A model generated the notes under the pieces. The model saw only the letters and a list, made by a program, of their open reading frames with translations, searched no databases and was not told the DNA's origin. 64,000 nucleotides of DNA from Candidatus Saccharibacteria bacterium CG2_30_41_52 (GTDB lineage Bacteria > Patescibacteriota > Saccharimonadia > Saccharimonadales > Saccharimonadaceae): NCBI GenBank assembly GCA_001873625.1, contig MNZN01000008.1, positions 120,271-184,270 of the forward strand. The letters are read 5' to 3'. A program made the position numbers and the translations under genes. This document shows positions 52,169 through 64,000 of the stretch, in pieces; position 1 is the stretch's first letter, and every line of letters begins with the position of its first letter.

Positions 52169-52420
52169 ATGTTATGGTCGCTTAAAACAAGCGATAGGAC
52201 GGCAGAAAAAGCGCGCCCAGCGATACAACTGTTGCTTATCACTATGATTGACACCACATGGAGGGCTTTTGTTCCGACCATCGGTGGTACGTTTTTAGGC
52301 ATTGGATTGGATCACTTATTTAACACCGTTCCGTGGTGGACTGTTGTTATGGTTCCGACAGGTTTTTTGGTTAGCGCAATACTAATTTTTATACAGCTTA
52401 GGGCTTTGAGAAAGAAATGA
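52169..52420 (+). CDS. atpI: ATP synthase AtpI-like membrane protein
   Basis: 83 residues with two helices (about 33-50 and 56-75), a basic C-terminus, and PTIGGTFLGIGLDHL with VPTGFLVSAILIF, typical of the AtpI/gene-1 family that helps assemble the c-ring. Begins the operon; its stop overlaps the atpB start by 4 nt (ATGA). Confidence 0.8.
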   Translation: MLWSLKTSDRTAEKARPAIQLLLITMIDTTWRAFVPTIGGTFLGIGLDHLFNTVPWWTVVMVPTGFLVSAILIFIQLRALRKK

Positions 52421-53235
52421 TTGCTAATTTTGCATCCCTAGATTTGGAAATTGACATTGCTGCCCAAACACTATTTACGATTGGTGATTTTGCAGTTACG
52501 AATTCGATGATAACTGGCCTATTTGGCGCAGCTATTACTATGGGTGTTATGTTTTATGTTGGCACTAAAGTCAAAAAAGGAAAATACAATCGCTTTGTCG
52601 GCTTGGTTCAATGGGTTTTTGAAGGCTTACTTCGTCAAATCGAAGATATCATTCCCGACCGTAAACTAGGGCGCAAAATAATACCTTTGGCAGTTACGAT
52701 ATTTTTTTTAATACTAATTAATTATTGGTTAAGTGTTTTGCCTGGACTGGATACTGTAAAAATCGGTGGCGTTCCCCTGCTTCGTAGCCCGACGTCTGAT
52801 TTGAATTTCGTTTTAGGTTTAGCATTTGTAACTGTGATTTCAATTCAGATTTATGCCATCAAACACTTGGGTATATTGGGCAACGTTGGACGCTATTTAC
52901 GCAATCCGTTCCGCAATCCAATCGGTGCTTTTGAAGGTATTTTGGAAATTATTGGTGAGGTGTCCCGCGGCGGATCGCTTGCACTGCGTTTATTCGGTAA
53001 TGCATTTGCTGGCGAAATTTTGTTAGTTGTTATTACTTTATTAACAAGTTATCTCTCGGTTGTTGCACTACCAATTTTTATGGTATTTGAAATGCTAATT
53101 GGTTTTATTCAGGCTTATGTTTTCTTTGTGCTGACATTGATATTTACCGCCCTGGCCGTTAGTCACCACGAAGAACCAGCTCAATCTGAACATTCCACCG
53201 TTGTTACGTCTAATATGACCGTACAACCGGAATGA
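52417..53235 (+). CDS. atpB: ATP synthase subunit a
   Basis: 272-residue F0 channel subunit with five to six helices. The essential Arg is in RGGSLALRLFGNAFAGEILL; IIGEVSRGG precedes it. FRNPIGAFEGILE and a C-terminal IGFIQAYVFFVLTLIF helix match the family. Forms the two half-channels against the c-ring. Overlaps atpI. Confidence 0.95.
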   Translation: MIANFASLDLEIDIAAQTLFTIGDFAVTNSMITGLFGAAITMGVMFYVGTKVKKGKYNRFVGLVQWVFEGLLRQIEDIIPDRKLGRKIIPLAVTIFFLILINYWLSVLPGLDTVKIGGVPLLRSPTSDLNFVLGLAFVTVISIQIYAIKHLGILGNVGRYLRNPFRNPIGAFEGILEIIGEVSRGGSLALRLFGNAFAGEILLVVITLLTSYLSVVALPIFMVFEMLIGFIQAYVFFVLTLIFTALAVSHHEEPAQSEHSTVVTSNMTVQPE

Positions 53236-53304
53236 AATATATAAGTTTAATAAAATAATTAGCTTTCGCCGTATAGCGAACAGCGAATAGGGAGAAATAA
53301 TAAC

Positions 53305-53517
53305 ATGGACAGATTAGCATTTTCATTGGCATACGCAATCCCAGCAATGGGCGCGGCTATTGCTATCGGACTTATCGGTGCAAGCGGCCTAAGCGCTCTG
53401 GGTCGTAACCCAGAAAAAGTCAGCGATATTCGTGCCCTAATGATTACAGCAATCGTTTTTTGTGACTCACTTGCCATTATTGGTATGATCGTCGCTATTA
53501 TTGGCAAAGTTCTTTAA
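53305..53517 (+). CDS. atpE: ATP synthase subunit c
   Basis: 70-residue two-helix proteolipid. Helix 1 is glycine/alanine-rich (GAAIAIGLIGASGLSALGRNP with the polar RNPE loop). In helix 2 the ion-binding carboxylate is Asp, in FCDSLAIIGM, where many bacteria have Glu. No Gln of the Na+-binding signature is seen in helix 1, so protons are the likely coupling ion (inference). A good GGGAG ribosome site lies upstream, as expected for a high-copy subunit. Confidence 0.94.
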   Translation: MDRLAFSLAYAIPAMGAAIAIGLIGASGLSALGRNPEKVSDIRALMITAIVFCDSLAIIGMIVAIIGKVL

Positions 53518-53537
53518 TCAAGATTGGGTAATTATCA

Positions 53538-54074
53538 ATGGATATATTAAAACAATTTGCTAATGCCGGAGCCGCAGACGAAAGTCTAGCTGGCATTCTT
53601 GGTATTGATTGGAAAATGTTAATTTTCCAGATAGTTGCCTTTATAATAATGGTTTGGCTGCTTGGAAAATTCGTTTATCCATTCTTGGTTAAATCGGTTG
53701 ATGATCGTCAAAAAAAGATTGAACTTGGCGCCAAAGCGGCTGAAAAGGCCAATAATAGTGCGGCTGATGCTGAAAAGCGAATTGCTAAATTATTAAATGA
53801 TGCTCGTGTTGAAGCTAATGAAATTGTAGCAACAGCCAAAGTAGAATCAGCTGCGACATTGAGCGCAACTGAAGAAAAATCAAAAAAACTTGCGGATCAA
53901 ATTACTACTTCGGCTCGCGATCAAATTGACAAAGACGTGTTGGCTGCTAAAAACGCATTGCATAATGAAATGGTTGAACTAGTCACAATGGCTACTGAAA
54001 AAGTTGTTGGAAAAGTTGTATCGAACGATATTGATAACACGATAATTACTGACGCTTTAAAGAAAGATAAATAA
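53538..54074 (+). CDS. atpF: ATP synthase subunit b
   Basis: 178 residues. An N-terminal helix (about 27-48, MLIFQIVAFIIMVWLLGKF) is followed by a long Ala/Lys/Glu-rich coiled coil forming the peripheral stalk, ending near ALKKDK. Standard length and place between c and delta. Confidence 0.93.
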   Translation: MDILKQFANAGAADESLAGILGIDWKMLIFQIVAFIIMVWLLGKFVYPFLVKSVDDRQKKIELGAKAAEKANNSAADAEKRIAKLLNDARVEANEIVATAKVESAATLSATEEKSKKLADQITTSARDQIDKDVLAAKNALHNEMVELVTMATEKVVGKVVSNDIDNTIITDALKKDK

Positions 54075-54080
54075 TTCTGC

Positions 54081-54479
54081 ATGGTTGTTCGTCTATCTCG
54101 CCAAAAACTTTCCAAGTATTATGCTGATTCGCTAATGAATGGCGCTGATGCAAAAAAACTAGCTGGTCAAATGGCTGCATATTTGATTGAAACAAAACGG
54201 ACCAAAGAACTGTCGATGTTGGTTAGTGATATTGAATATCAGATGAGTTTGAAGGGCGTGGTTATTGCAAATGTTACGTCGGCACATACACTCGACGAGA
54301 TTGCTAAAACGGCTTTGATTGACTTGATTCACCGAAATACAGATGCAACAAAAATACGCTTAACTGAACATTTGGATCCAAGTGTTCTTGGGGGCGTAAA
54401 ACTAGAATTTACTGATACAGAACTAGACACAACTATTGCTAAACGACTAATTACACTAAAGACAAATTATAAGAAATGA
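54081..54479 (+). CDS. atpH: ATP synthase subunit delta, short
   Basis: 132 residues, shorter than the usual 175-180. The N-terminal helical domain is abridged. The C-terminal signature is present as [17 protein letters not shown] followed by a TTIAKRL segment. Joins the peripheral stalk to the alpha subunits. Call relies on position and the C-terminal motif. Confidence 0.85.
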   Translation: MVVRLSRQKLSKYYADSLMNGADAKKLAGQMAAYLIETKRTKELSMLVSDIEYQMSLKGVVIANVTSAHTLDEIAKTALIDLIHRNTDATKIRLTEHLDPSVLGGVKLEFTDTELDTTIAKRLITLKTNYKK

Positions 54480-54492
54480 TGAGGAATTAGAC

Positions 54493-56022
54493 ATGCCAGA
54501 TATATCAGTAGCAGAACTCAGTAAGGACCTTCGCAATGCGATTGCAGGCTTAGAAACCAGCGAGGGTTTAGAAAAAGTTGGAATCGTTGTACGCGTCGGC
54601 GACGGCGTGGCTTGGGTCTGTGGACTTCGTGATGCCAGTTATAATGAAATGCTTCAAATTGAAACGCCATCCGGTGTTGTTGAAGCCTTTGCTTTGAACT
54701 TGATGGAAGACGAAATCGGCGCCGTGCTACTGGGCTCTGATTCGTTGGTGTCAGCTGGTAATACAGTTCGTTTGCGTGGTGCTGTTTTGTCTGTCCCGGT
54801 CGGGCCTGAGTTACTGGGTCGTGTCGTTGATCCTCTTGGCCGTCCACTCGATGGTGGTGCGCCAATTAAAACTAAACAAACTGGTTTAGTTGAACGTGAA
54901 GCAGTCGGTGTTATGGGCCGTAAATCAGTCCATGAACCATTGATGACTGGTATTGTTGCAATCGATTCAATGTTCCCTATCGGTCGCGGTCAACGTGAGT
55001 TGATTATTGGCGATCGCCAAACTGGTAAAACAGCTTTGACGATTGATACTATGATTAATCAGGCCAAACAAAATACCGGTGTGGTTAATATCTATGTTGC
55101 AATAGGTCAAAAATCTTCGAAAATAGCTCGTTTGATTGAACGTTTGAAAAAAGAAGATGTGATGAAGCAGACAATTGTTGTAGCGACTAGCCCATCTGAT
55201 CCCGCTTCACTGCTTTATATTGCGCCGTATGCCGCAACTGCTATGGGTGAGTATTTCCGCGACAACAACCAACATGCCTTGATCATTTATGACGATTTAA
55301 CCAAGCATGCTGTGGCTTATCGCCAAATGTCACTTTTACTTCGCCGTCCGCCAGGACGTGAAGCATACCCTGGTGACGTCTTTTACCTGCACTCACGCCT
55401 ATTGGAACGCTCAGCTAAACTTAGTGAAGCATTGGGCGGCGGTTCACTCACTGCTTTACCGATTATTGAAACTCAAGCTGGCGATATTAGTGCCTACATT
55501 CCTACTAACGTTATTTCAATTACTGACGGTCAAATATTCCTTGAAACAGATTTATTCTATCAAGGTATTCGACCAGCAATTTCTGCCGGACTTTCAGTAT
55601 CTCGTGTTGGTGGTGCAGCGCAAACGAAAGCCGTTAAAAGTGTCAGTGGAAACCTTAAACTTGGTTTATCTCAATTTAGGGAACTTGCCAGCTTTGCGCA
55701 ATTTGGAAGCGATTTGGATGAATCGACACGCAACCAAATTGAACGTGGTCAACGTTTGACGGAACTGCTAAAACAATCACAATACCAACCTGCTAGTATT
55801 TGGGAACAAGTTGCCAGCATTTATGCAGTTACAAATGGTCTGTTTGATAAAGTTAGCTCACGTAAAATCAAAGATGTGCAAGCTGCTATGTTATCTCATT
55901 TATCAGCTGAACGCTCCAAAGAAATGGCCGAGATTAATAAGGGCGATAAGCCAACCGAAGAACAATTGAAGATTATTAAAAAAGCCGCAACCCATGCAGC
56001 CAAAGGATTCGAGGAGGCTTAA
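54493..56022 (+). CDS. atpA: ATP synthase subunit alpha
   Basis: 509-residue non-catalytic F1 subunit. It has the Walker [22 protein letters not shown], the [20 protein letters not shown] region and Arg finger segment [15 protein letters not shown]. Normal length and a strong ribosome site (GATGAGGA) upstream. Confidence 0.97.
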   Translation: MPDISVAELSKDLRNAIAGLETSEGLEKVGIVVRVGDGVAWVCGLRDASYNEMLQIETPSGVVEAFALNLMEDEIGAVLLGSDSLVSAGNTVRLRGAVLSVPVGPELLGRVVDPLGRPLDGGAPIKTKQTGLVEREAVGVMGRKSVHEPLMTGIVAIDSMFPIGRGQRELIIGDRQTGKTALTIDTMINQAKQNTGVVNIYVAIGQKSSKIARLIERLKKEDVMKQTIVVATSPSDPASLLYIAPYAATAMGEYFRDNNQHALIIYDDLTKHAVAYRQMSLLLRRPPGREAYPGDVFYLHSRLLERSAKLSEALGGGSLTALPIIETQAGDISAYIPTNVISITDGQIFLETDLFYQGIRPAISAGLSVSRVGGAAQTKAVKSVSGNLKLGLSQFRELASFAQFGSDLDESTRNQIERGQRLTELLKQSQYQPASIWEQVASIYAVTNGLFDKVSSRKIKDVQAAMLSHLSAERSKEMAEINKGDKPTEEQLKIIKKAATHAAKGFEEA

Positions 56023-56024
56023 AC

Positions 56025-58278
<2,254 letters not shown>

Positions 58279-58280
58279 TA

Positions 58281-58703
58281 ATGAATTTTAAACTCGTTAC
58301 TCTACTTGGTGTAAAGATCGATCAAGAAGTTTATGAGGTTATTATTCCGACCCCAGAGGGTGAAATTGCTGTATACCCAAGCCACGAACATTTAGTGTCT
58401 TTGGCTGTGCCGGGCGCTATAACTATTCGTTATAGCAAAGATGATTCTGACGATAAATTAGAGCATTTGGCAATTTCCGGTGGAGTTGTCGAAATTCTGC
58501 ATAAATCCGTCAAAGTTCTGGTTGATGAAGCAATTCACTCGGATGAAATAATCGAGGCCGAATCACAGGCCGCATTGGACCGTGCAATCGAACTCCGTAA
58601 AAACGCCGCTAATCAAATCGAACTCGACAAAGCTTATCAAATGGTTGATCGTCACCAAGTCAGACTCAAAGTTGCGCAGTTACGACGACGTCACCGTAGC
58701 TAA
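58281..58703 (+). CDS. atpC: ATP synthase subunit epsilon
   Basis: 140 residues. An N-terminal beta sandwich ([44 protein letters not shown]) is followed by a C-terminal helical hairpin ([16 protein letters not shown]). Regulates and couples rotation. Last gene of the operon; its 3' end overlaps the convergent dus gene by 24 bp, so no separate terminator is possible between them. Confidence 0.93.
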   Translation: MNFKLVTLLGVKIDQEVYEVIIPTPEGEIAVYPSHEHLVSLAVPGAITIRYSKDDSDDKLEHLAISGGVVEILHKSVKVLVDEAIHSDEIIEAESQAALDRAIELRKNAANQIELDKAYQMVDRHQVRLKVAQLRRRHRS

Positions 58704-59639
58704 AATAGCGCGGGCTTCATCGGTTGTTTTTGTGTGCATTAACTGATCGCGAATTTCACTAGCACCTGAGAAGTCACGAATATATATCTTGAAATATCGT
58801 TTCAATGGGTCATATTTGCGTGGCTCTAATTCGGCCGCGTATTTATCATGCAAATCTAACTGCAGATTTAATAGTGCAATTAATTCGTCCCGTGTATGTT
58901 CGCGTTTTTCGATTTCAAAACAAAATGGGTTCATAAAAACACCGCGGCCAATCATAATTCCATCTACGCCATATTGTTGAGCTAATTCCATCCCGTGTTG
59001 CCTATCGCGAACGTCGCCGTTAATTGTGATTAATGTTTGAGGTGCAATCTCGTCGCGTAATTTCATAATTTCGGGTATTAATTCGAAGTGTGCTGGAACT
59101 TTGGTCATTTCTTTGCGAGTTCGCAAATGAATCGTTAAATTAACAATGTCTTGTTTTAGTAAATATGTTAACCAGTCACGCCATTCTTCGACTTTTCTAT
59201 CACCAATTCTAGTTTTAACACTGACGGGTAAACCTCCGGTTTTAGTCGCTGCAATTAATTGGCCGGCAAGCTCTGGAGCGCAAATTAACCCGCTACCAGA
59301 TCCGCCATGAACGACTGATTTGTCTGGACAACCCATGTTTATATCAATTCCCTTATAACCAAGTGTAGCAATACCGATACTCATTTGCGCAAATTGATCT
59401 GGTTTATTACTCCAAATTTGGGCGACCATTGGTTGTTCATCGTCTGTAAAGGTTAAACGTCCTTTAGTACTAGCTGCGCCCTTGGGGCTACAATAACTGC
59501 TGGCATTTACGAATTCGGTAAAGAATATATCTGGCTTTGCAGCCGCTGCGACGACATGACGAAAAACAACATCAGTCACAGCTTCCATTGGAGCTAAAAT
59601 AAAAAAAGGTTTAGGTAAATCGTTCCAAAAATTAGTCAT
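58680..59639 (-). CDS. dus: tRNA-dihydrouridine synthase
   Basis: 319-residue FMN-dependent enzyme reducing uridines in the tRNA D-loop. TIM barrel with [35 protein letters not shown] (catalytic Cys about 104), [28 protein letters not shown] and [18 protein letters not shown]. Position specificity (DusB-like or other) is not decided. TATAAT lies 6 nt before the ATG. Starts 2 nt after the stop of the helicase gene. Confidence 0.93.
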   Translation of the reverse strand: MTNFWNDLPKPFFILAPMEAVTDVVFRHVVAAAAKPDIFFTEFVNASSYCSPKGAASTKGRLTFTDDEQPMVAQIWSNKPDQFAQMSIGIATLGYKGIDINMGCPDKSVVHGGSGSGLICAPELAGQLIAATKTGGLPVSVKTRIGDRKVEEWRDWLTYLLKQDIVNLTIHLRTRKEMTKVPAHFELIPEIMKLRDEIAPQTLITINGDVRDRQHGMELAQQYGVDGIMIGRGVFMNPFCFEIEKREHTRDELIALLNLQLDLHDKYAAELEPRKYDPLKRYFKIYIRDFSGASEIRDQLMHTKTTDEARAILATVTSS

Positions 59640-59641
59640 TG

Positions 59642-62600
59642 CTATATTATACCGTCAATCAGATCTTGTTCAAAAGCTAAAATGCCTTTGTATGATTGTT
59701 CATAGGCAGATATATCTGGCAAATCTAATTTTGTGATATGCGACCAGGTTGCATTGATTAATTTTGTAAATTGTTCAATATCATCGTTGCTAAAATCTGT
59801 ATCTAATGAAAGTATATCGCCGGACATTATTGGTTCGATAAATTGGATTACGCCCTCTACGACTTTGTAGTCGCGGTAATCACGGGCGTGTTCGACTAGT
59901 AATTTATAAAATAATAGCTGTTGTCTAAATTTGTGTAGTTTAATCTTGTCGTATTCTGTTTTGCCGTTCCAATTTGCTGAAGGCTTACCTGTTTTGTAAT
60001 CCGTAACGACAAACGTTTTGTCGGTTTTGTTAATATCTACCAAATCCAATGACCCTGTTATATGCGCTTCGCCTAGGATTGAGTGTTGCCTTGAAAAGTT
60101 TAGCTCCGTTTGTTCTTGGATTGCAAAAGTATTATATTTTTCACTTAAAAATGCGCTAAGTGCATCACTGCCTTTTTGTAAGAAATTATCAAAATCATGT
60201 TTGCTTAAGTGTTGGTCTTGGAGGCTTGATTCAAAATTTGATATTATATCTTCGACAGCTTGTCTCTTGCCGGTTGATGTCAAATGCACGTGAGCACTCT
60301 GCAAAGTATTATGAATAGCAGTTCCATAGGCGGCATGCGGGCTTTTGGCACATGGAAAACGCAGTAAATTGTTTAGTAGAAACGTCGCTGGACCACCGCG
60401 AGTTACGTCCAGGAAATTATGCAAATGCGTCACACTCAATTTATAATTTTCGAGTGTTGGCAATAATAAATCGCGCATATTAGCATTCGACAAATTAGTC
60501 AGTGGTTGATGCCACGCTAGCTCAGTTGATTCGATTGCCTGCTGTGAAGTTTCTGGTGAATCTATCGTTTTGACTTCCCGTTTGCTATTGACTAAGAATG
60601 CCGCTTTAAGTGTTTTTTTGCCATCGTCATCACTAAGGCTGTAACTTATGTTCAATTGTTTTTTAGCCCTCGTAATAGCAACGAAAAATAGTCGCAACCT
60701 TTCATCGTCGCTTTCACCGGCTGGCATTAATGGTAAATTTTCGGGGTAGCTAATTAATCGGTTTCGGCTTCGTGCTCGTTCGCCCCAAACTGTATCGATG
60801 GCGTTCATGACGTACACGGTGTCAAATTCTAGACCTTTGGATTTGTGTGCGGTCATGATATTTACGGCATCATCGGCTTCGATGGATTGTCGCATAATAC
60901 TAATTGTGCTGCCTATTTTACGGTTCAAGGCAATAAATTCAATAAATGTTGACAATGTCGGTACCTCATTTGGTCTATATTCGCGTAGTTTTGAGCGAAT
61001 AGAACGCAATGACTCTAGATATATCAAGTAGTCATTTGGGTTATCATTCAGTTTTTTGTTCGAGAAATAAAAATTATATAGTGGACTTACAAAAGGATGT
61101 TCATCAGTTGATTCAACTGAATTTGGATTGCCAATAATAACATCAAGTATTTGTTCGAGCGGCATATCAAAGATTAGTTGAGATGTAGTTATTAGCCAAT
61201 CGTGTAATTGTACAAATTCAGGCGTGACTGCCATGATGTCCAACCATCTAGATCTGCTGTCGTAGGCTTTGACGCTTAGTTTCCAAATCTGAATAGGTTG
61301 AATCCCCCATGCAGCGTGTGCCAGTAATTCTGGTAACAATGCATTTGCTGCGTCATGATTTCCATTGCCTAAGTCGATTAAAAACTGTGATAATTGTTCG
61401 ATAAATTTTATTGGAGCTTGGTCTAAAACGTTGTCACGACGCTCATAGTTTACTGCAATTTTAGCTCGCGAAAAGTATGGCAGCAGTGAATTAATTTCGT
61501 AGTGACGACGAGTTAAAACAGCGATACTATTTGGGTTTTGACCTGATGCTATGTGTGATTTTATATCTTCGACAATCCATTTGCGTTCACTGTGAATCGA
61601 TTCAGCTTCATGCAAATTAACTGATTGATTGGCATGTTTACTGTGGGCGGTAAGTTGTTTATTAACGTCATCAAATAAATTCTCTAAACGATTTGCGCCT
61701 TGTAAAATAATTTCTCGTGACCCTTCCAAAATGTTTTGTGTCGATCGATAATTATCGGTTAATGTAATAATCGAAGCGCGTGGATAATTGGTTCTAAAAT
61801 CAATAATATTACTAATATCTGCACCTTGAAAGCTATAAATCGCCTGATCATCGTCACCTACGACCATAATATTTGGGGTATCGCCTTGAACGACGTTATT
61901 AGTTAGATTATGAAGAATGCGCATCTGTGCCATATTGGTGTCTTGAAACTCATCAACCATAATATATTGGTATTTTTCTTGCAGGTTGAAACGTAAATCA
62001 TGAAAAACTTCCATAGCGTGAACAACGCGCAAAATCATGTCATCGAAATCGTAAAGTGCGGCTTCTTGCATGTGGGCCAAATATCGTTCGTATACAAAAC
62101 TTAATGCTCGTAATTTTATTTGTCGATCGCGTGATTTTAAGACAAAATTATCTTTTTCGTCTTTTTTAAACCAAGCATTACGCCAAGCTGTCATTGGCTT
62201 TGTTGAATTTGTTTCGATGGCATCATTAGTGGCTATCGTCAAGGAATCAGCAATAACTCTTGAAAGCGGTACGATAGTTGGCAATGACACTTCTCCATTA
62301 CTATTTCTGATTGCTTCAATATGTTTTTGTACATTTAATGCGGTGTTTTTTGAAATTCGTTCAGCAAATATTGGCGACAACAACTGCTCGGCTTTTTCTA
62401 TCACGGCATTATTTTCATCTAGAATTTTCAATAATTCATCACTAGTAAGACCGCTTTTTTTAAGTTCCGATATGGTAGTTAAGCTATCCGACAGATACGT
62501 GTATTCGTCGTTTAGTTTGCCTGCAATTGGGTTATTGTAATCAAGTGATTCAAATATTTGACGAATAATTTCGTAACTACTTAAACTATCGGCGGCGCGA

Positions 62601-62935
62601 AAGTGAGCACCTTGATAAAAATATTGGCCATTTTGATTGATAATTTCACTGCCAAAACTATGGAATGTATGGACGGAAACTTTGTATGATTCTTTGCCGA
62701 TTATTTCAGTTAATCGTTCGCGCATCGCATTTGCGCCGCTGTCAGTAAAAGTGAGACATAAAATATTCTCCGGTAAAGTGTCAGTTAATCGTAGTATATT
62801 TGCTGTACGCACACTCAATAATTCGGTCTTGCCTGTTCCTGGGCCGGCTATGACCATAACTGGGCCGTCGATTGTATCAACTGCCTGTTGTTGAGCTTTA
62901 TTTAAATTAGCGTATCGTTTTGCAAAGTCCATCAC
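59642..62935 (-). CDS. UvrD/PcrA-type helicase fused to a RecB-like nuclease
   Basis: 1097 residues. SF1A helicase: Q motif [11 protein letters not shown], Walker [27 protein letters not shown], Walker [48 protein letters not shown] and [13 protein letters not shown]. The C-terminal part (about 860-1090) carries a PD-(D/E)XK nuclease: [10 protein letters not shown] then [11 protein letters not shown]. Thus an AddA/RecB-like repair enzyme in a single chain; no AddB is seen nearby. Likely processes double-strand ends or transformed DNA (inference). Confidence 0.92.
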   Translation of the reverse strand: MMDFAKRYANLNKAQQQAVDTIDGPVMVIAGPGTGKTELLSVRTANILRLTDTLPENILCLTFTDSGANAMRERLTEIIGKESYKVSVHTFHSFGSEIINQNGQYFYQGAHFRAADSLSSYEIIRQIFESLDYNNPIAGKLNDEYTYLSDSLTTISELKKSGLTSDELLKILDENNAVIEKAEQLLSPIFAERISKNTALNVQKHIEAIRNSNGEVSLPTIVPLSRVIADSLTIATNDAIETNSTKPMTAWRNAWFKKDEKDNFVLKSRDRQIKLRALSFVYERYLAHMQEAALYDFDDMILRVVHAMEVFHDLRFNLQEKYQYIMVDEFQDTNMAQMRILHNLTNNVVQGDTPNIMVVGDDDQAIYSFQGADISNIIDFRTNYPRASIITLTDNYRSTQNILEGSREIILQGANRLENLFDDVNKQLTAHSKHANQSVNLHEAESIHSERKWIVEDIKSHIASGQNPNSIAVLTRRHYEINSLLPYFSRAKIAVNYERRDNVLDQAPIKFIEQLSQFLIDLGNGNHDAANALLPELLAHAAWGIQPIQIWKLSVKAYDSRSRWLDIMAVTPEFVQLHDWLITTSQLIFDMPLEQILDVIIGNPNSVESTDEHPFVSPLYNFYFSNKKLNDNPNDYLIYLESLRSIRSKLREYRPNEVPTLSTFIEFIALNRKIGSTISIMRQSIEADDAVNIMTAHKSKGLEFDTVYVMNAIDTVWGERARSRNRLISYPENLPLMPAGESDDERLRLFFVAITRAKKQLNISYSLSDDDGKKTLKAAFLVNSKREVKTIDSPETSQQAIESTELAWHQPLTNLSNANMRDLLLPTLENYKLSVTHLHNFLDVTRGGPATFLLNNLLRFPCAKSPHAAYGTAIHNTLQSAHVHLTSTGKRQAVEDIISNFESSLQDQHLSKHDFDNFLQKGSDALSAFLSEKYNTFAIQEQTELNFSRQHSILGEAHITGSLDLVDINKTDKTFVVTDYKTGKPSANWNGKTEYDKIKLHKFRQQLLFYKLLVEHARDYRDYKVVEGVIQFIEPIMSGDILSLDTDFSNDDIEQFTKLINATWSHITKLDLPDISAYEQSYKGILAFEQDLIDGII

Positions 62936-63029
62936 TATTATTGTAGTTGATTAGATATATCTAGTCGAGGACGAGGTAATATGCCTATGTTTGAGAAGTG
63001 TTAATTAGAAGTGATACAATAGGAATAAT

Positions 63030-63518
63030 ATGAGCGAAAAAATGTATGATGAATTAGCGCTAAAGCGTGAGATCCAAGAGGGTTTTGGTGTCACAGCTGA
63101 TGTTAGCCAGGCAATAGTGTTTCGGGTGCCAGTCAGTCACACAGCCGAAGCAACGTTGTTTTTGACAAATAAAAAACAACTATATCTATATGTCACTGGT
63201 AAATCAAAAATACTATTAAGTGATATTAAAACAATCATTGCGCGTATGGGGTTAAAATCAGAATTATTTATTCCGCCCAAAGGCCGCCCTACTTATTTTG
63301 AAGAAGCGGCCCGCAGTAAATTTATTGAAGTTTTTCCTGGTCGCAAACATGTAAATGACGAAGATTTAATGTTTTATCGCACGCTTGTCCCCTATAACCC
63401 AGCTTTGGTGTTAATTTCAGAAGTTAAAAACGGCGAAGTTTATCGATTCGATAGTGATGCCGCAACCAAATGGCGCGTAGCTGCAAAATTTGCATATAGA
63501 CGAATTAGAACAAGCTAA
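63030..63518 (+). CDS. Conserved-looking protein of unknown function
   Basis: 162 residues, soluble, mixed alpha/beta. Notable segments: ATLFLTNKKQLYLYVTGKSK, RMGLKSELFIPPKGRPTYFEEAARSKFIEVFPGRK, and LVPYNPALVLISEV. No cysteines or membrane helix. No family recognised. TACAAT lies 9 nt before the ATG and AGGA falls just inside that gap, so either start mode is possible. Confidence 0.65.
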   Translation: MSEKMYDELALKREIQEGFGVTADVSQAIVFRVPVSHTAEATLFLTNKKQLYLYVTGKSKILLSDIKTIIARMGLKSELFIPPKGRPTYFEEAARSKFIEVFPGRKHVNDEDLMFYRTLVPYNPALVLISEVKNGEVYRFDSDAATKWRVAAKFAYRRIRTS

Positions 63519-63539
63519 AATTAGTAGATAGTAGAAAAA

Positions 63540-63929
63540 TTATTTGGCTTTGTAAACGTGCTCGATCAGATACAATTGAGCTTCGACGTCGATGATATTG
63601 TTTGTGTCTTTAACAGCTTGGTATCTTTCGCGAGCCTGTAAAAACAATATTTTTGATTTTGATGGGTCGCTATGTAGCAATTCAACGGCTTGAGTTTTTA
63701 ATGAATTAGCTTTCACAATAATCGGATTTACGCCCTGAACGGCACTATCGCCTAAGTATTTTTGGATAAATAGATACCCGATATAGATAGCAGTTATTAA
63801 TAAGATTACAAAAATAGCAGAGGCTAATTTGTTATTATTGATAGTACGAATAAGCCTATTGTGAATAACAATCTTTCTTTTGGTAGAAAAATTCTTTTTG
63901 ATAGGTCGCTTATTTTTTAAGTATTTCAT
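63540..63929 (-). CDS. Membrane-anchored TPR-like protein, unknown
   Basis: 129 residues. Basic N-terminus (about 1-30), one helix (about 35-57), then a helical outside part (KANSLKTQAVELLHSDPSKSKILFLQARERYQAVKDTNN) resembling one or two TPR helices. Its ATG follows a strong AAGGGGG site located in the 8-nt gap after the stop of the next gene, so it is in one operon with that glycine-rich surface protein and may serve its export or assembly (inference). Confidence 0.65.
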   Translation of the reverse strand: MKYLKNKRPIKKNFSTKRKIVIHNRLIRTINNNKLASAIFVILLITAIYIGYLFIQKYLGDSAVQGVNPIIVKANSLKTQAVELLHSDPSKSKILFLQARERYQAVKDTNNIIDVEAQLYLIEHVYKAK

Positions 63930-63937
63930 GATCCCCC

Positions 63938-64000
63938 TTAATATACCGTAAATGTTCCGCTATTTCTGAACACCATAATAGTATCTGAACCGCTGGTGTA
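63938..64000 (-). CDS. C-terminal end of a second Gly-rich surface protein (partial)
   Basis: Open minus-strand frame running from the window edge to TAA at 63940-63938. The visible 20 residues end SDTIMVFRNSGTFTVY, the same pattern as the module ends of the 1481-residue protein (TIHTFTSSGLFTVY). So a second glycine-rich, probably pilus-associated protein lies beyond the edge. Confidence 0.6.
   Translation of the reverse strand, partial: YTSGSDTIMVFRNSGTFTVY

Overview
The window looks like a chromosomal segment of a small-genome candidate-phyla bacterium, most likely Candidatus Saccharibacteria (TM7) or a close patescibacterial relative. This is inferred from content, not from a database match. 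The evidence is: a compact division/cell-wall cluster (rsmH-ftsL-ftsI-mraY-ftsW-murG-ftsQ); prepilin-type giant surface proteins; a membrane sortase; a YerB-type lipid-anchored or membrane protein; a sigma-region-4/HARE-HTH regulator; a complete F-type ATP synthase operon; and no biosynthetic pathways. The DNA is AT-leaning and the standard code fits throughout (no recoded stops seen).

Layout. 0-7.2 kb: plus-strand division and peptidoglycan cluster, starting inside rsmH and ending with an ftsQ-like gene. It includes a 21-codon mini-ORF with a hairpin, and a hairpin closing on the ftsQ start codon. 7.2-8.0 kb: gene-free convergent junction with strong dyads. 8-14.3 kb (minus): a VirB4/TraD-like ATPase, the sigma4-HARE regulator, topA. 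14.4-15.9 kb (plus): a prepilin N-terminus fused to seven RCC1 blades, with its start apparently frameshifted. 15.9-23.5 kb (minus): dprA, a candidate structured RNA and repeat elements, pth, der, an rluB-like synthase, and a response regulator/histidine kinase pair with long proline-rich tails. 23.6-30.4 kb: FKBP, a HAM1-like pyrophosphatase, a SRAP protein lacking its catalytic Cys, cfa, htrA and small membrane proteins. 30.4-31.2 kb: tRNA-Glu with repeats around it. 31.2-36.1 kb: response regulator, kinase, yerB, gltX. 36.4-45.6 kb: DUF4367-like and PEGA proteins, sortase, tRNA-Leu, nnrD-like, xth, smpB, a GT4 glycosyltransferase, a hydrolase. 45.8-51.9 kb: an ABC-F ATPase, then a 1481-residue glycine-rich, LamG-tipped PilX-like protein. 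52.2-58.7 kb: atpI-B-E-F-H-A-G-D-C. 58.7-64 kb: dus, a UvrD/RecB-type helicase-nuclease, two unknown proteins, and the C-terminus of a second glycine-rich surface protein.

Most notable are intergenic elements that ordinary annotation misses. Family I comprises four elements of about 180-216 bp (17274, ~36157, 40542, 42643) that fold into a long stem, with a conserved core and an internal hairpin whose length varies but whose pairing is kept. Family II comprises two elements with an invariant 32-nt core (40846, 42917), each about 94 bp after a family I copy. Family III comprises two structured repeats flanking tRNA-Glu, with compensatory changes. Each of the two tRNA genes is preceded by a stray copy of its own 5' end. 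A second window-wide pattern is that many first genes have a TATAAT-like box only 6-12 nt before the start codon, as expected for leaderless mRNAs, whereas operon-internal genes use AAGGAGG-type Shine-Dalgarno sites.

All calls are from reading the sequence by eye. No alignment, folding or database search was run.
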